A stretch of 7,978 nt of DNA from Bacillota bacterium (GCA_023445445.1 JAEXLD010000126.1:1-7978), one strand, 5' to 3'. Counted from the first letter of the stretch, positions 1 through 5,904 are shown. Numbers and translations: made by a program. Notes: generated from the sequence alone by a model not told the origin.

Positions 1-894
1 CCTAAAGATAGAGATATAGCTATGGTTTTCCAAAACTATGCATTATATCCACATATGACTGTTTATGAAAATATGGCATTTGGATTAAAACTTAGAAAAA
101 TGCCAAAAGCTGAAATAGATAAAAAGGTTAGAGAAGCAGCTAAGATATTAGACATAGAACATTTATTAGATAGAAAGCCAAAGGCATTATCAGGTGGACA
201 AAGACAAAGAGTTGCTATGGGAAGAGCTATAGTTAGAAGTCCAAAGGTATTCTTAATGGACGAACCTTTATCAAATCTTGATGCTAAATTAAGAGTTCAA
301 ATGAGAATAGAAATATCAAAATTATATAATGAATTAAATACAACATTTATATATGTTACACATGACCAAACAGAAGCAATGACTTTAGGAACTAGAATAG
401 TAGTTATGCAAGATGGAGTTATCCAACAAGTTGCATCACCTACTGAAATATATAATCATCCAGCTAACCTTTTTGTTGCAGGATTTATTGGAAGTCCACA
501 AATGAATATGACATATGGACAAACTCTTGTTGAAAATGGAAAGCAATATGTTAGGGTATTTGATAAATTAATGGAAGTTCCAGCAGAAAAGGTTAATATT
601 ATAAAAGAAAAGAATTCAGAGAATATTGATGTAATAGTTGGAGTAAGACCAGAAAACATATATCACACTAAGGAAGAATTATCAAAACCAGGAGTTGTTA
701 CTTTTAGTGGAGTAGTTGACTTAATGGAAAACTTAGGAGCAGAAATATATATTCACATTAAAAAAGATGGAGCAAACTTTATCATTAAATCAAGAACAGT
801 TGTGGAATACAAGATTGGCGATCCAATTGAATTTGGATTTGATGCTGACAAGATTCATATATTTGATAAAGAAGAACAAAATACAATATTCTAA
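1..894 (+). CDS. Sugar ABC transporter ATP-binding protein, MsmX/UgpC/MalK type (5' end missing)
   Basis: Cytoplasmic ATPase that powers a carbohydrate ABC importer. The open frame runs in from base 1, so the N-terminus with the Walker A loop (about 75 residues in this family) lies outside the window; 297 residues remain of a usual 365-375. Visible in order: the Q-loop (MVFQNYALYPHMTVYENM, from base 22), the ABC signature LSGGQRQRVAMGRAIV (fragment residues 63-78), Walker B VFLMDEP (83-89) with its catalytic Glu, the D-loop SNLD, and the switch His in YVTHD (residue 121). After about residue 160 comes the C-terminal TOBE/OB regulatory region, with VGVRPENI typical of MalK-like subunits. No permease or binding-protein gene follows, so it may be a shared multi-sugar ATPase like B. 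subtilis MsmX. That role is inferred from family and context; the substrate cannot be told. Confidence 0.93.
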   Translation, partial: PKDRDIAMVFQNYALYPHMTVYENMAFGLKLRKMPKAEIDKKVREAAKILDIEHLLDRKPKALSGGQRQRVAMGRAIVRSPKVFLMDEPLSNLDAKLRVQMRIEISKLYNELNTTFIYVTHDQTEAMTLGTRIVVMQDGVIQQVASPTEIYNHPANLFVAGFIGSPQMNMTYGQTLVENGKQYVRVFDKLMEVPAEKVNIIKEKNSENIDVIVGVRPENIYHTKEELSKPGVVTFSGVVDLMENLGAEIYIHIKKDGANFIIKSRTVVEYKIGDPIEFGFDADKIHIFDKEEQNTIF

Positions 895-936
895 TTCAAA
901 TGTAAAATCAATAATGTAAAATGTAGAATTAATGAA

Positions 937-956
937 GAAACTCCTTAAAGAGTTTC
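937..956. repeat. Short perfect hairpin downstream of the ABC ATPase gene
   Basis: GAAACTC (937-943) and GAGTTTC (950-956) form a perfect 7-bp stem around a CTTAAA loop. No T-run follows, so it is not a good intrinsic terminator alone. It may protect the mRNA 3' end or act with the stronger hairpin 17 bp further on. Just upstream (901-927) TGTAAAAT occurs twice, a small direct repeat in an otherwise featureless AT-rich spacer. Confidence 0.45.
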
Positions 957-972
957 AAATATAAATATATTT

Positions 973-1007
973 TAAAATGGAGTTGTTAGCACAGCTCCAT
1001 TTTATTT
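973..1007. terminator. Bidirectional intrinsic terminator between the ABC ATPase gene and sodA
   Basis: A 14-bp stem pairs 973-986 with 991-1004 (one T-G wobble) around a TAGC loop. The core is TGGAG/CTCCA, with A-runs on the left and T-runs on the right. Read on the plus strand it is followed by TTTTATTTA, and on the minus strand by a T-rich run (complement of 961-977). It can therefore end transcription of both the plus-strand ATPase gene and the convergent sodA, whose stop codon is 8 bp away. Confidence 0.85.
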
Positions 1008-1011
1008 AGGA

Positions 1012-1728
1012 TTATTTATTATTTGAGTTAAAGTTATTTTCTACTTGTTCCCAATTCACTACATGCCACCAATTATCTATATAATCTCCACGTTTATTTT
1101 GATACTTTAAGTAATATGCATGTTCCCAAACATCTATACCTAGTATTGGTGTTAATCCTTGAGAAATTGGAGAGTCTTGGTTGGCAGTAGAAATGACAGA
1201 AAGTTTTCCGTCATTCCCTAAAACAAGCCAAGCCCATCCAGATCCAAATCTTCCTAAAGCTGAACCCTTAAATTTAGTTTTAAAGTTATCAAAGGATCCA
1301 AAATCCTTATTAATAGCTCTCAATAATTCTCCTTTTGGTTCCATATCCTTTTTAGGAGACATAATTGACCAGAAGAAATCATGGTTATAAACTCCACCTG
1401 CATTATTTCTAACAGTTTCCCTAATATCTTCTGGAACTGAATTTAAATCTTTTAATAGTCCATCTAACCCCTTTTTATATAATTCTGGGTACTTAGTAAT
1501 GGCTTTATTTAAATTATCTAAATAGGCCTTTTCATGCTTATCATGATGAAGCATCATTGTTTCCTTATCTATATAGGGTTCTAATGCATCATAAGCATAA
1601 GGTAATGGCTTAAGTTCAAATTGAGAATCACTTAAATTATTACTTTTTACAGTAATAGTAGGTAATAAAATAATACAAATGATAATGGATAAAGTTGATA
1701 ATAATATAATTGTATATTTTTTCTTCAA
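1012..1728 (-). CDS. sodA: Superoxide dismutase, Mn/Fe family, with N-terminal signal/anchor sequence
   Basis: Dismutates superoxide to O2 and H2O2. Numbered from the TTG start (238 residues), the four metal ligands are all present: His61 (LHHDKH), His116 (GGVYNHDFFW), and Asp199 and His203 (DVWEHAYY). The gateway Tyr is Tyr69. Gly112 and Gln184 (STANQDSP) are the residues that mark Mn-type rather than Fe-type enzymes; metal use is inferred from these. Unlike cytoplasmic SODs of about 200 residues it begins with MKKK and a stretch of about 22 hydrophobic residues, so it is probably exported or membrane-anchored. A cysteine lies in this segment (IIIC) but lacks the small residue before it that a lipobox needs. 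The longest ORF starts at GTG 1737, but that GTG is part of the Shine-Dalgarno, so TTG at 1728 is chosen. It is divergent from the thioredoxin-like gene. Confidence 0.93.
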   Translation of the reverse strand: MKKKYTIILLSTLSIIICIILLPTITVKSNNLSDSQFELKPLPYAYDALEPYIDKETMMLHHDKHEKAYLDNLNKAITKYPELYKKGLDGLLKDLNSVPEDIRETVRNNAGGVYNHDFFWSIMSPKKDMEPKGELLRAINKDFGSFDNFKTKFKGSALGRFGSGWAWLVLGNDGKLSVISTANQDSPISQGLTPILGIDVWEHAYYLKYQNKRGDYIDNWWHVVNWEQVENNFNSNNK

Positions 1729-1734
1729 ATTAAA

Positions 1735-1743
1735 CACCTCCTT
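1735..1743 (-). promoter_or_regulatory. Ribosome binding site that fixes the sodA start at TTG 1728
   Basis: On the minus strand this reads AAGGAGGTG, a 9-nt perfect complement of the 16S rRNA 3' end. Six bases (TTTAAT) separate it from TTG at 1726-1728. The upstream GTG (1735-1737) is the last three bases of the Shine-Dalgarno itself and cannot be initiated by it. Confidence 0.8.
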
Positions 1744-1774
1744 TTCTTAGTATTTACGACAAAAAGGAATTTTA

Positions 1775-1789
1775 TAAACAATTTGTTTA
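1775..1789. promoter_or_regulatory. Palindrome in the sodA/thioredoxin divergent promoter region (possible operator)
   Basis: TAAACA-ATT-TGTTTA is a perfect inverted repeat with 6-bp arms and a 3-bp centre. It sits about midway between the divergent starts, 5 bp upstream of the -10 of the plus-strand gene, where a bound protein could affect both genes. It does not match the PerR, Fur, Rex or CcpA consensus as I know them. In such AT-rich DNA a chance palindrome is possible. Confidence 0.35.
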
Positions 1790-1791
1790 AA

Positions 1792-1800
1792 TGATATAAT
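1792..1800 (+). promoter_or_regulatory. Extended -10 promoter of the thioredoxin-like gene
   Basis: TGATATAAT is a perfect extended -10 (TGN followed by TATAAT). No good -35 is seen at 17 bp, which extended -10 promoters tolerate. Transcription would begin near 1807, giving a leader of about 25 nt that carries GGAGG at 1823-1827. Confidence 0.55.
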
Positions 1801-1831
1801 AAATATATAATTACAATTATTTGGAGGAAGT

Positions 1832-2143
1832 ATGAATAAAGAGGAAATAGAAAATTTTATAAGAGATAATTTAATAAGCATAGTATATTTTAGTGGTGCA
1901 ACTTGTGGAGCTTGTGATGCTATAAGAGATAAAGTTTTACATATAATTAAAGACTATAAAGAAATTAAGTTTATGGAAATAAATGCAGTAGAGAATAAAG
2001 AGATAGCTGCCACCTATGATATTTTTTCATTACCTATTTTGTTGTTGTTTGTTAATGGTAAAGAAAGCTTAAGGGTGGGTAGATATTTTGATATGTTAGA
2101 CTTTAAAAATTCTATAGATAGATATTATAATATGATTTATTAA
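1832..2143 (+). CDS. Thioredoxin-like protein with TCGAC active site
   Basis: A small thiol-disulfide protein of 103 residues, the usual thioredoxin length, with no signal peptide, so cytoplasmic. The fold signature is visible: beta-strand ISIVYFSG, then the redox motif Cys25-Gly-Ala-Cys28, a second strand IKFMEINA, and the cis-proline at Pro68 in FSLPILLLF, followed by NGKE and a final helix. The normal WCGPC has become TCGAC, losing both the Trp and the Pro, so redox potential and partners may differ from housekeeping TrxA. ATG 1832 is preceded by GGAGG with a 4-nt gap. It is divergent from sodA, which suggests a role in oxidative or thiol stress; that role is inferred. No thioredoxin reductase is nearby. 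A response-regulator relic follows directly after its stop codon. Confidence 0.88.
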   Translation: MNKEEIENFIRDNLISIVYFSGATCGACDAIRDKVLHIIKDYKEIKFMEINAVENKEIAATYDIFSLPILLLFVNGKESLRVGRYFDMLDFKNSIDRYYNMIY

Positions 2144-2149
2144 GAATTC

Positions 2150-2255
2150 CTTGATATTTTGATAGTAGAAGATGATAAAGAAGTTACAGAAATAATAGAA
2201 ATTTATCTTTGTAAATGAAGGTTATAATGCCTTTACTTCTTATGATGGGATTCTA
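2150..2255 (+). pseudogene. Relic of a response-regulator receiver domain (frameshifted, truncated)
   Basis: Read in frame from 2150, the bases encode LDILIVEDDKEVTEIIEIYL and then hit TGA at 2216. Shifting by one base at 2211 continues as VNEGYNAFTSYDG. Joined, this is the first beta-strand, the acidic pair (EDD), helix 1 and second strand of an OmpR-type receiver domain, whose usual start is like KILIVEDD...YLxNEGYxVxTAYDG. One extra T in CTTTG (2207-2211) explains the shift. There is no start codon or Shine-Dalgarno at the proper place, and the phosphoacceptor Asp, the rest of the receiver and the DNA-binding domain are absent. It begins 6 bases after the thioredoxin stop, in the same frame. 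Probably the remains of a deleted two-component gene; too short to be functional. Confidence 0.75.
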
Positions 2256-2307
2256 AAGGGGCTATGGTTAATGGGGTTTAATCCTATAATGCTATAGCCC
2301 ATTTTCT
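2255..2307 (+). terminator. Probable terminator after the thioredoxin-like gene and response-regulator relic
   Basis: GGGCTAT (2259-2265) pairs with ATAGCCC (2294-2300). Three further inner pairs (two wobbles) and AAA/TTT outside an apposed G-A extend it. On the plus strand ATTTTCTATT follows. The loop is long (about 22 nt), so strength is uncertain. It also lies just past the stop of the convergent minus-strand gene and may serve both sides. Confidence 0.5.
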
Positions 2308-2319
2308 ATTAAATATAAT

Positions 2320-2577
2320 TTATTCTTCTTCATTTAGTAAGTCATCAATACCTACTAAGGTTTCATCAGAATTTTCATTAAGAGTAGTATTATTTTTATA
2401 AGTAAGTTGATTTAAAGCTTGATAAATCTTTTCAAATATATAATTCTCAATTCTTTTCGTTTTATAGTATTTATTAAAAATAATAAAACCCCATATTCCT
2501 ACAATAGTAAAGGCTATCATAAATAAAGCACCTATACTATAGAAGGCTATTTGAAAAATCTGTACTGCTAAATCCAT
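2320..2577 (-). CDS. Small single-pass membrane protein of unknown function
   Basis: 85 residues, family not recognised. Residues 8-34 (FQIAFYSIGALFMIAFTIVGIWGFIIF) form one long hydrophobic helix, followed by a positive KYYKTKR cluster and a hydrophilic, acidic C-terminal half ending DDLLNEEE. The short uncharged N-terminus and the positive charges after the helix suggest N-out, C-in topology with a cytoplasmic tail of about 45 residues. ATG 2577 has an excellent Shine-Dalgarno, GGGAGG, 7 nt upstream, and an extended -10 promoter lies about 30 bp further up, so it is very likely a real, separately transcribed gene. It is divergent from the solute-binding protein gene. No function can be assigned. 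Confidence 0.75.
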   Translation of the reverse strand: MDLAVQIFQIAFYSIGALFMIAFTIVGIWGFIIFNKYYKTKRIENYIFEKIYQALNQLTYKNNTTLNENSDETLVGIDDLLNEEE

Positions 2578-2608
2578 ATTAATATTCCTCCCAAATTTGT
2601 ATAAAAGT

Positions 2609-2617
2609 ATTATAACA
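2609..2617 (-). promoter_or_regulatory. Extended -10 promoter of the small membrane protein gene
   Basis: On the minus strand this reads TGTTATAAT, a TGN plus perfect TATAAT. No strong -35 is visible 16-18 bp upstream. The predicted leader would be about 25 nt. Confidence 0.55.
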
Positions 2618-2662
2618 TATGAAAAAGTGAAAAATGTATATTTATTTAAATAATAATATTTT

Positions 2663-2710
2663 TGATTAGTTATGTAGTTATATGGATATAATTTTAGAGG
2701 ATACTAATCA
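2663..2710. repeat. 8-bp inverted repeat flanking the -10 of the solute-binding protein gene
   Basis: TGATTAGT (2663-2670) and ACTAATCA (2703-2710) are exact reverse complements 32 bp apart. One arm falls near the -35 position and the other just past the expected transcription start. This could be a pair of regulator half-sites; chance is not excluded. Confidence 0.3.
2687..2692 (+). promoter_or_regulatory. -10 box of the solute-binding protein gene
   Basis: TATAAT at 2687-2692. The best -35-like match, TTGATT (2662-2667), lies 19 bp upstream, longer than the optimal 17. The Shine-Dalgarno AAGGAG (2712-2717) is 8 nt before ATG 2726. Confidence 0.45.
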
Positions 2711-2725
2711 GAAGGAGAAATATAT

Positions 2726-4225
2726 ATGAAGAAATTAATAATAACACTTATATCATCAGTGTTAGTTGTTAGCTTTTTAATAGGTTTTATAGATGTTTCC
2801 ATTCCACAAACTGAAGATAGGAGTAATGAGATCATATATTCAGTTTCACAAATTCCAACAGATTTTAAAACAGTGGGAAGTCTAAATAAAAGAGCACAGG
2901 ATATAGTTACAGCAACTAGCAGAGGATTAGTAGAGTTAAATGTAAATAATGAAATCAAGCCTTCTTTAGCAGAAAGTGTTGAAGTAAGAGATGATGGACT
3001 AGAATATGATTTTAAAATAAGAAGTGATGTATTTTGGAGTGATGGAAGCAAAATAACTCCAGAAGATATTGCTATGTTTTTTAGAGAAATATTAACAGAA
3101 GAAAAAGAAGAAAATATAGCAGCTTTATTAAATGTATATGGAGCTAAAAGATTTAGAGATGGAGAAGGGTCCTTTACTAAAGATGTGGGTATAAGCTTTG
3201 ATGAAGATAATATAATATTTAGATTAAATTCAAAGGATGATAAGTTTATCGAAGAACTTACAACTCCTCAATATAGAGTTAGAAAAGATGTTCTGCTTTG
3301 GGATAATATAAAAAAGAATTACAATAATTTAATTTATTCAGGTTACTATAGTATTGAAGAAATGAGTATGTCTCAATTAAGCCTTAAAAAAAATAATAAT
3401 ATAAAATTAAATATAGCAAATAAAATAAAAATTATTCCTTATGAAGAAGAGGAAGTGGCCATGGCTTCTTTTGAAATAGGAAAAAGAGATATAGTAATTA
3501 ATCCACCTAAAAGCCAACTAAGTAGATTAAAGTCAGAAGGAAGATTAATTAATTTAAAATCAAACAGAGCTATGTATTTAGCTTTTAATCCTAAAAATGA
3601 TGTCTTACAATTAGCAGAGAGAAAAGAAGTATATAATTTAATTAATAAGGCTTTGCAAGATTATCAAGTAAATAATAGCATGTATATTGAATTAGCTGAT
3701 GGTAGCTATTTTAGAGATGACAAAGAGGATCTAGAAAAGCTTCAAGCGAGAAAGGTAATGAGTAGAGAATCTACAGAAGGCAATAACATTAAGTCTGCTC
3801 ATATGATTGCAGAAGAAAGTAGTGAAAATAAGGAAATATGTGATTATTTAGTTTCTTGGTTTGAAAACAATTCTAATATTGATTTAGTTTATGATTTAGT
3901 GACTAAGGAAGAATTAAATTCTATTAGTAAAGAAAATTACTATGATTTTGCGTTAATTCAAGGAGATTTAATATTTTCTAATGGTACATCAATTTATAAT
4001 AATTTATTAAACTTTTTAGATGATAATAATAAAGAAAAGTTTTTACTTGCTAAAACAGAGGGAGATAGAGAGGATATTTTTATAAATATTGAGGAAGAGC
4101 TCTTTGGTAATTATACTGTTTTACCATTGATTTTCTATAATGACAATATTGCTATAAATAAAAAAATTAAGAATTTAGTGTTAGATGGTAATGGAAACAT
4201 TAACTTTAGTGAAATACAAAAATAA
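2726..4225 (+). CDS. Extracellular solute-binding protein, family 5 (peptide-binding OppA/DppA-like)
   Basis: A 499-residue exported protein, a little short of typical OppA proteins (about 530-550). Residues 1-22 are a signal or anchor (MKK, then IITLISSVLVVSFLIGF). From residue 36 the family-5 pattern is clear: SRGLVELNVNNEIKPSLAESVEV (65-87), then DDGLEYDFKIRSDVFWSDGSKITPEDIAMFF (89-119), matching the usual GLEYTFKLRDDVKWSDG block; the C-terminal half is much more diverged. Such proteins bind oligopeptides, or sometimes nickel or other small ligands, for ABC import. The segment after the hydrophobic core (IDVSIPQTED) has no cysteine, so there is no lipobox, unlike most Gram-positive binding proteins. 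No permease or ATPase genes adjoin it. It may serve a distant transporter or work as a sensor/receptor. The ligand is unknown. Confidence 0.85.
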   Translation: MKKLIITLISSVLVVSFLIGFIDVSIPQTEDRSNEIIYSVSQIPTDFKTVGSLNKRAQDIVTATSRGLVELNVNNEIKPSLAESVEVRDDGLEYDFKIRSDVFWSDGSKITPEDIAMFFREILTEEKEENIAALLNVYGAKRFRDGEGSFTKDVGISFDEDNIIFRLNSKDDKFIEELTTPQYRVRKDVLLWDNIKKNYNNLIYSGYYSIEEMSMSQLSLKKNNNIKLNIANKIKIIPYEEEEVAMASFEIGKRDIVINPPKSQLSRLKSEGRLINLKSNRAMYLAFNPKNDVLQLAERKEVYNLINKALQDYQVNNSMYIELADGSYFRDDKEDLEKLQARKVMSRESTEGNNIKSAHMIAEESSENKEICDYLVSWFENNSNIDLVYDLVTKEELNSISKENYYDFALIQGDLIFSNGTSIYNNLLNFLDDNNKEKFLLAKTEGDREDIFINIEEELFGNYTVLPLIFYNDNIAINKKIKNLVLDGNGNINFSEIQK

Positions 4226-4258
4226 TAAGACTGAGAAATTCTCAGTCCTATTATTTTA
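4221..4258. terminator. Bidirectional terminator containing both convergent stop codons
   Basis: The arms 4221-4235 and 4241-4255 pair over 15 positions with one A-C mismatch (core GACTGAG/CTCAGTC, loop AAATT). A-rich sequence lies on the left and T-rich on the right, so it can work on both strands. The TAA of the solute-binding protein (4223-4225) sits in the left arm and the TAA of the minus-strand gene (4251-4253) in the right arm. Confidence 0.85.
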
Positions 4259-5807
4259 TATCATCATTATCTAAAACTTTTTCTTTAATATCTGCATCCT
4301 CTTCTCTAATATAATTATTTTCATCATCTAAATTTTCCTTATCTACCTCCAAATCATTATCATCAATAGAATCTTCATCAATTAATCTATATTTTGATGA
4401 ATTAGATATTAAGTTGGTTTCTAGCATAAAATCATTAATAAATAAGAATATTATTAAATTATATATATAAATATTTTTATAACTATCAAAGGATGAATTA
4501 GATGAACTAAAGGAATCTTTCTTTTTTGAATAAGTGATATTCTTCTTAAATATCGGTGCTACTCCCAAACTAGATGGCGATTGTGTAGTAGACATCTTAA
4601 AAAAGCTTTCATCTAGCATATCAGAGGAATTAAAGGTTAGACCTCTATATCTTTCTGCATCATCTAAAGTAGGTGCGTCTGGCCATGAGGTTACTATCCC
4701 GGAGGTAATAAATAATTTCCTATATAATTGAGAAAGCATATTTTTATATTCTATTTCCCTATTATCTTCCTTAGAATACATAAATAATGCTAAAAAGTAA
4801 AAAGTTATATCAAAACAACTATATTTTAAATCCTTTTTACTTGATAATTTTAAGAAAATATCTTTCTCGTCATCATATAGTGATAATAATTTTTTTAATA
4901 TATCTTTGGCTTTCTCATTAAAGGTAATCATTTGAGTATGTTTAAATGATAGCATTAAGTTTATTGCAAATAGTGAAGCAAAATCTAAGGAATCAACATA
5001 ATAGTCCTTTTCATCAAATTTATTGATTAAAAAATCTGTTAGATCCACAATCAATATTTTTGCATCATTATTTTTTGAATTACTGTAGAACATATTGAGG
5101 GCAGTTAGTATTTTACATATTTCCTCAAAGGATGATTCATATATTTTTTCTTTAAACTCAATAAGAGTATTTAGTATTTCTATTGAAAAATTATTATAAT
5201 CTAATGAAAGTTTATCTTCAGGATATAGTATTGAGTATAGATTATAAGCAAACATCATAAATGCTTGATCAGAGAACTTAAATTTATTATTTTTCTCTAC
5301 AAAATTAAAGCCTTTATAATTATTTTCAGATAAGTTCTTTTTCTCAGTAAAAACACCTTCATTATTTCTAAGATTAATTGAATAAAATTCAAGTTGTCTT
5401 TTGGAAAGTTTTTTATATACCTTAGAATAGGTATATAATTTTTCATCTACATCTTTAAATCTTGAATAATAAGTAGATAAATTAAGTATACTTGTAGTCA
5501 ATAGTGCATTAGTTGTTGGGCAAATTTCCTTTTTAAAGGACTCTTCATCAAACCCATTATAATTCTTGCTATGAATATAATTTGGAGATGCTTTTCTATA
5601 TATACATAGTAGTGGAGAAAAATTGGTAGATGTGGTAATATCAATAGAGGATGATATTTTTTTATAATTTTTAGTAGAATCAACTAATCCACATTTTGAC
5701 TCTAGTACTAAAGTCCTTATGGCCTCTTTTGATAAATGAAAAAGTTGGCCGTTAATTTCTTTATAAGATAATTTATTCATTCTAAAATATGGTCCTATAT
5801 ATCGCAA
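4251..5807 (-). CDS. Conserved-looking protein of unknown function with acidic C-terminal tail
   Basis: 518 residues from the chosen TTG start; family not named here. It starts RYIGPYFRMNKLSYKEINGQ, has no signal peptide, and residues about 170-395 look mostly helical with regular hydrophobic spacing, as in helical-repeat folds (inference). A segment with SWPDAPTLDDAERYRGLTF near residue 375 is the least AT-biased part and may be conserved. Then come a Ser/Lys-rich stretch, a hydrophobic segment (about 445-462, NIYIYNLIIFLFINDFML) that could be buried or membrane-facing, and a tail of 45 residues with 20 Asp/Glu. An ATG 27 bases upstream (5834) gives 527 residues but has no Shine-Dalgarno before it. 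AGAGGTG sits 6 nt before TTG 5807, so TTG is preferred. It is convergent with the solute-binding protein and divergent from rph. No catalytic motif was seen. Confidence 0.75.
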   Translation of the reverse strand: MRYIGPYFRMNKLSYKEINGQLFHLSKEAIRTLVLESKCGLVDSTKNYKKISSSIDITTSTNFSPLLCIYRKASPNYIHSKNYNGFDEESFKKEICPTTNALLTTSILNLSTYYSRFKDVDEKLYTYSKVYKKLSKRQLEFYSINLRNNEGVFTEKKNLSENNYKGFNFVEKNNKFKFSDQAFMMFAYNLYSILYPEDKLSLDYNNFSIEILNTLIEFKEKIYESSFEEICKILTALNMFYSNSKNNDAKILIVDLTDFLINKFDEKDYYVDSLDFASLFAINLMLSFKHTQMITFNEKAKDILKKLLSLYDDEKDIFLKLSSKKDLKYSCFDITFYFLALFMYSKEDNREIEYKNMLSQLYRKLFITSGIVTSWPDAPTLDDAERYRGLTFNSSDMLDESFFKMSTTQSPSSLGVAPIFKKNITYSKKKDSFSSSNSSFDSYKNIYIYNLIIFLFINDFMLETNLISNSSKYRLIDEDSIDDNDLEVDKENLDDENNYIREEDADIKEKVLDNDDIK

Positions 5808-5813
5808 ATTCTT

Positions 5814-5820
5814 CACCTCT
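5814..5820 (-). promoter_or_regulatory. Ribosome binding site supporting TTG 5807 as start
   Basis: On the minus strand this reads AGAGGTG, followed by AAGAAT and then TTG (5805-5807), the same layout as at sodA. The upstream ATG at 5832-5834 is preceded only by AT-rich sequence with no purine-rich Shine-Dalgarno, and lies inside a palindrome. Confidence 0.65.
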
Positions 5821-5829
5821 TCATTAATC

Positions 5830-5848
5830 CTCATATTAATAATATGAG
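5830..5848. promoter_or_regulatory. Perfect 19-bp palindrome between the unknown gene and rph (possible operator)
   Basis: CTCATATT-AAT-AATATGAG: 8-bp arms, each the exact reverse complement of the other, around a 3-bp centre. It lies 22 bp upstream of TTG 5807 of the minus-strand gene and 56 bp upstream of the rph ATG, where a repressor dimer could act on either promoter. The 3-bp loop makes an RNA hairpin without T-run less likely. The regulator is unknown. Confidence 0.5.
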
Positions 5849-5904
5849 TAAAAAGTTAAAATAGTGCATAAATTTTTATAGTATTAAGAAATGGAGGTAA
5901 TAAC

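Noticed and set aside
456..659. Minus-strand open frame inside the ABC ATPase gene
   Set aside because: Lies wholly inside a strong conserved gene and has no recognisable motif.
1181..1390. Plus-strand open frame inside sodA
   Set aside because: Antisense shadow of the conserved SOD coding region, with no family match.
1653..1728. Possible lipoprotein signal in SodA (cysteine in the hydrophobic segment)
   Set aside because: The residue before Cys is Ile, not Gly/Ala/Ser, and the Cys lies in the middle of the hydrophobic core, so it is not a lipobox.
1775..1789. Assigning the sodA/thioredoxin palindrome to PerR, Rex or Fur
   Set aside because: The arms TAAACA/TGTTTA do not fit the TTATAAT-type PerR box, the TTGTTA-type Rex box or the GATAAT-type Fur box, so no regulator is named.
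2704..3051. Minus-strand 115-residue open frame over the start of the binding-protein gene
   Set aside because: Antisense to the signal peptide and the conserved family-5 block, and low complexity (Ser/Leu-rich), as expected of a shadow frame.
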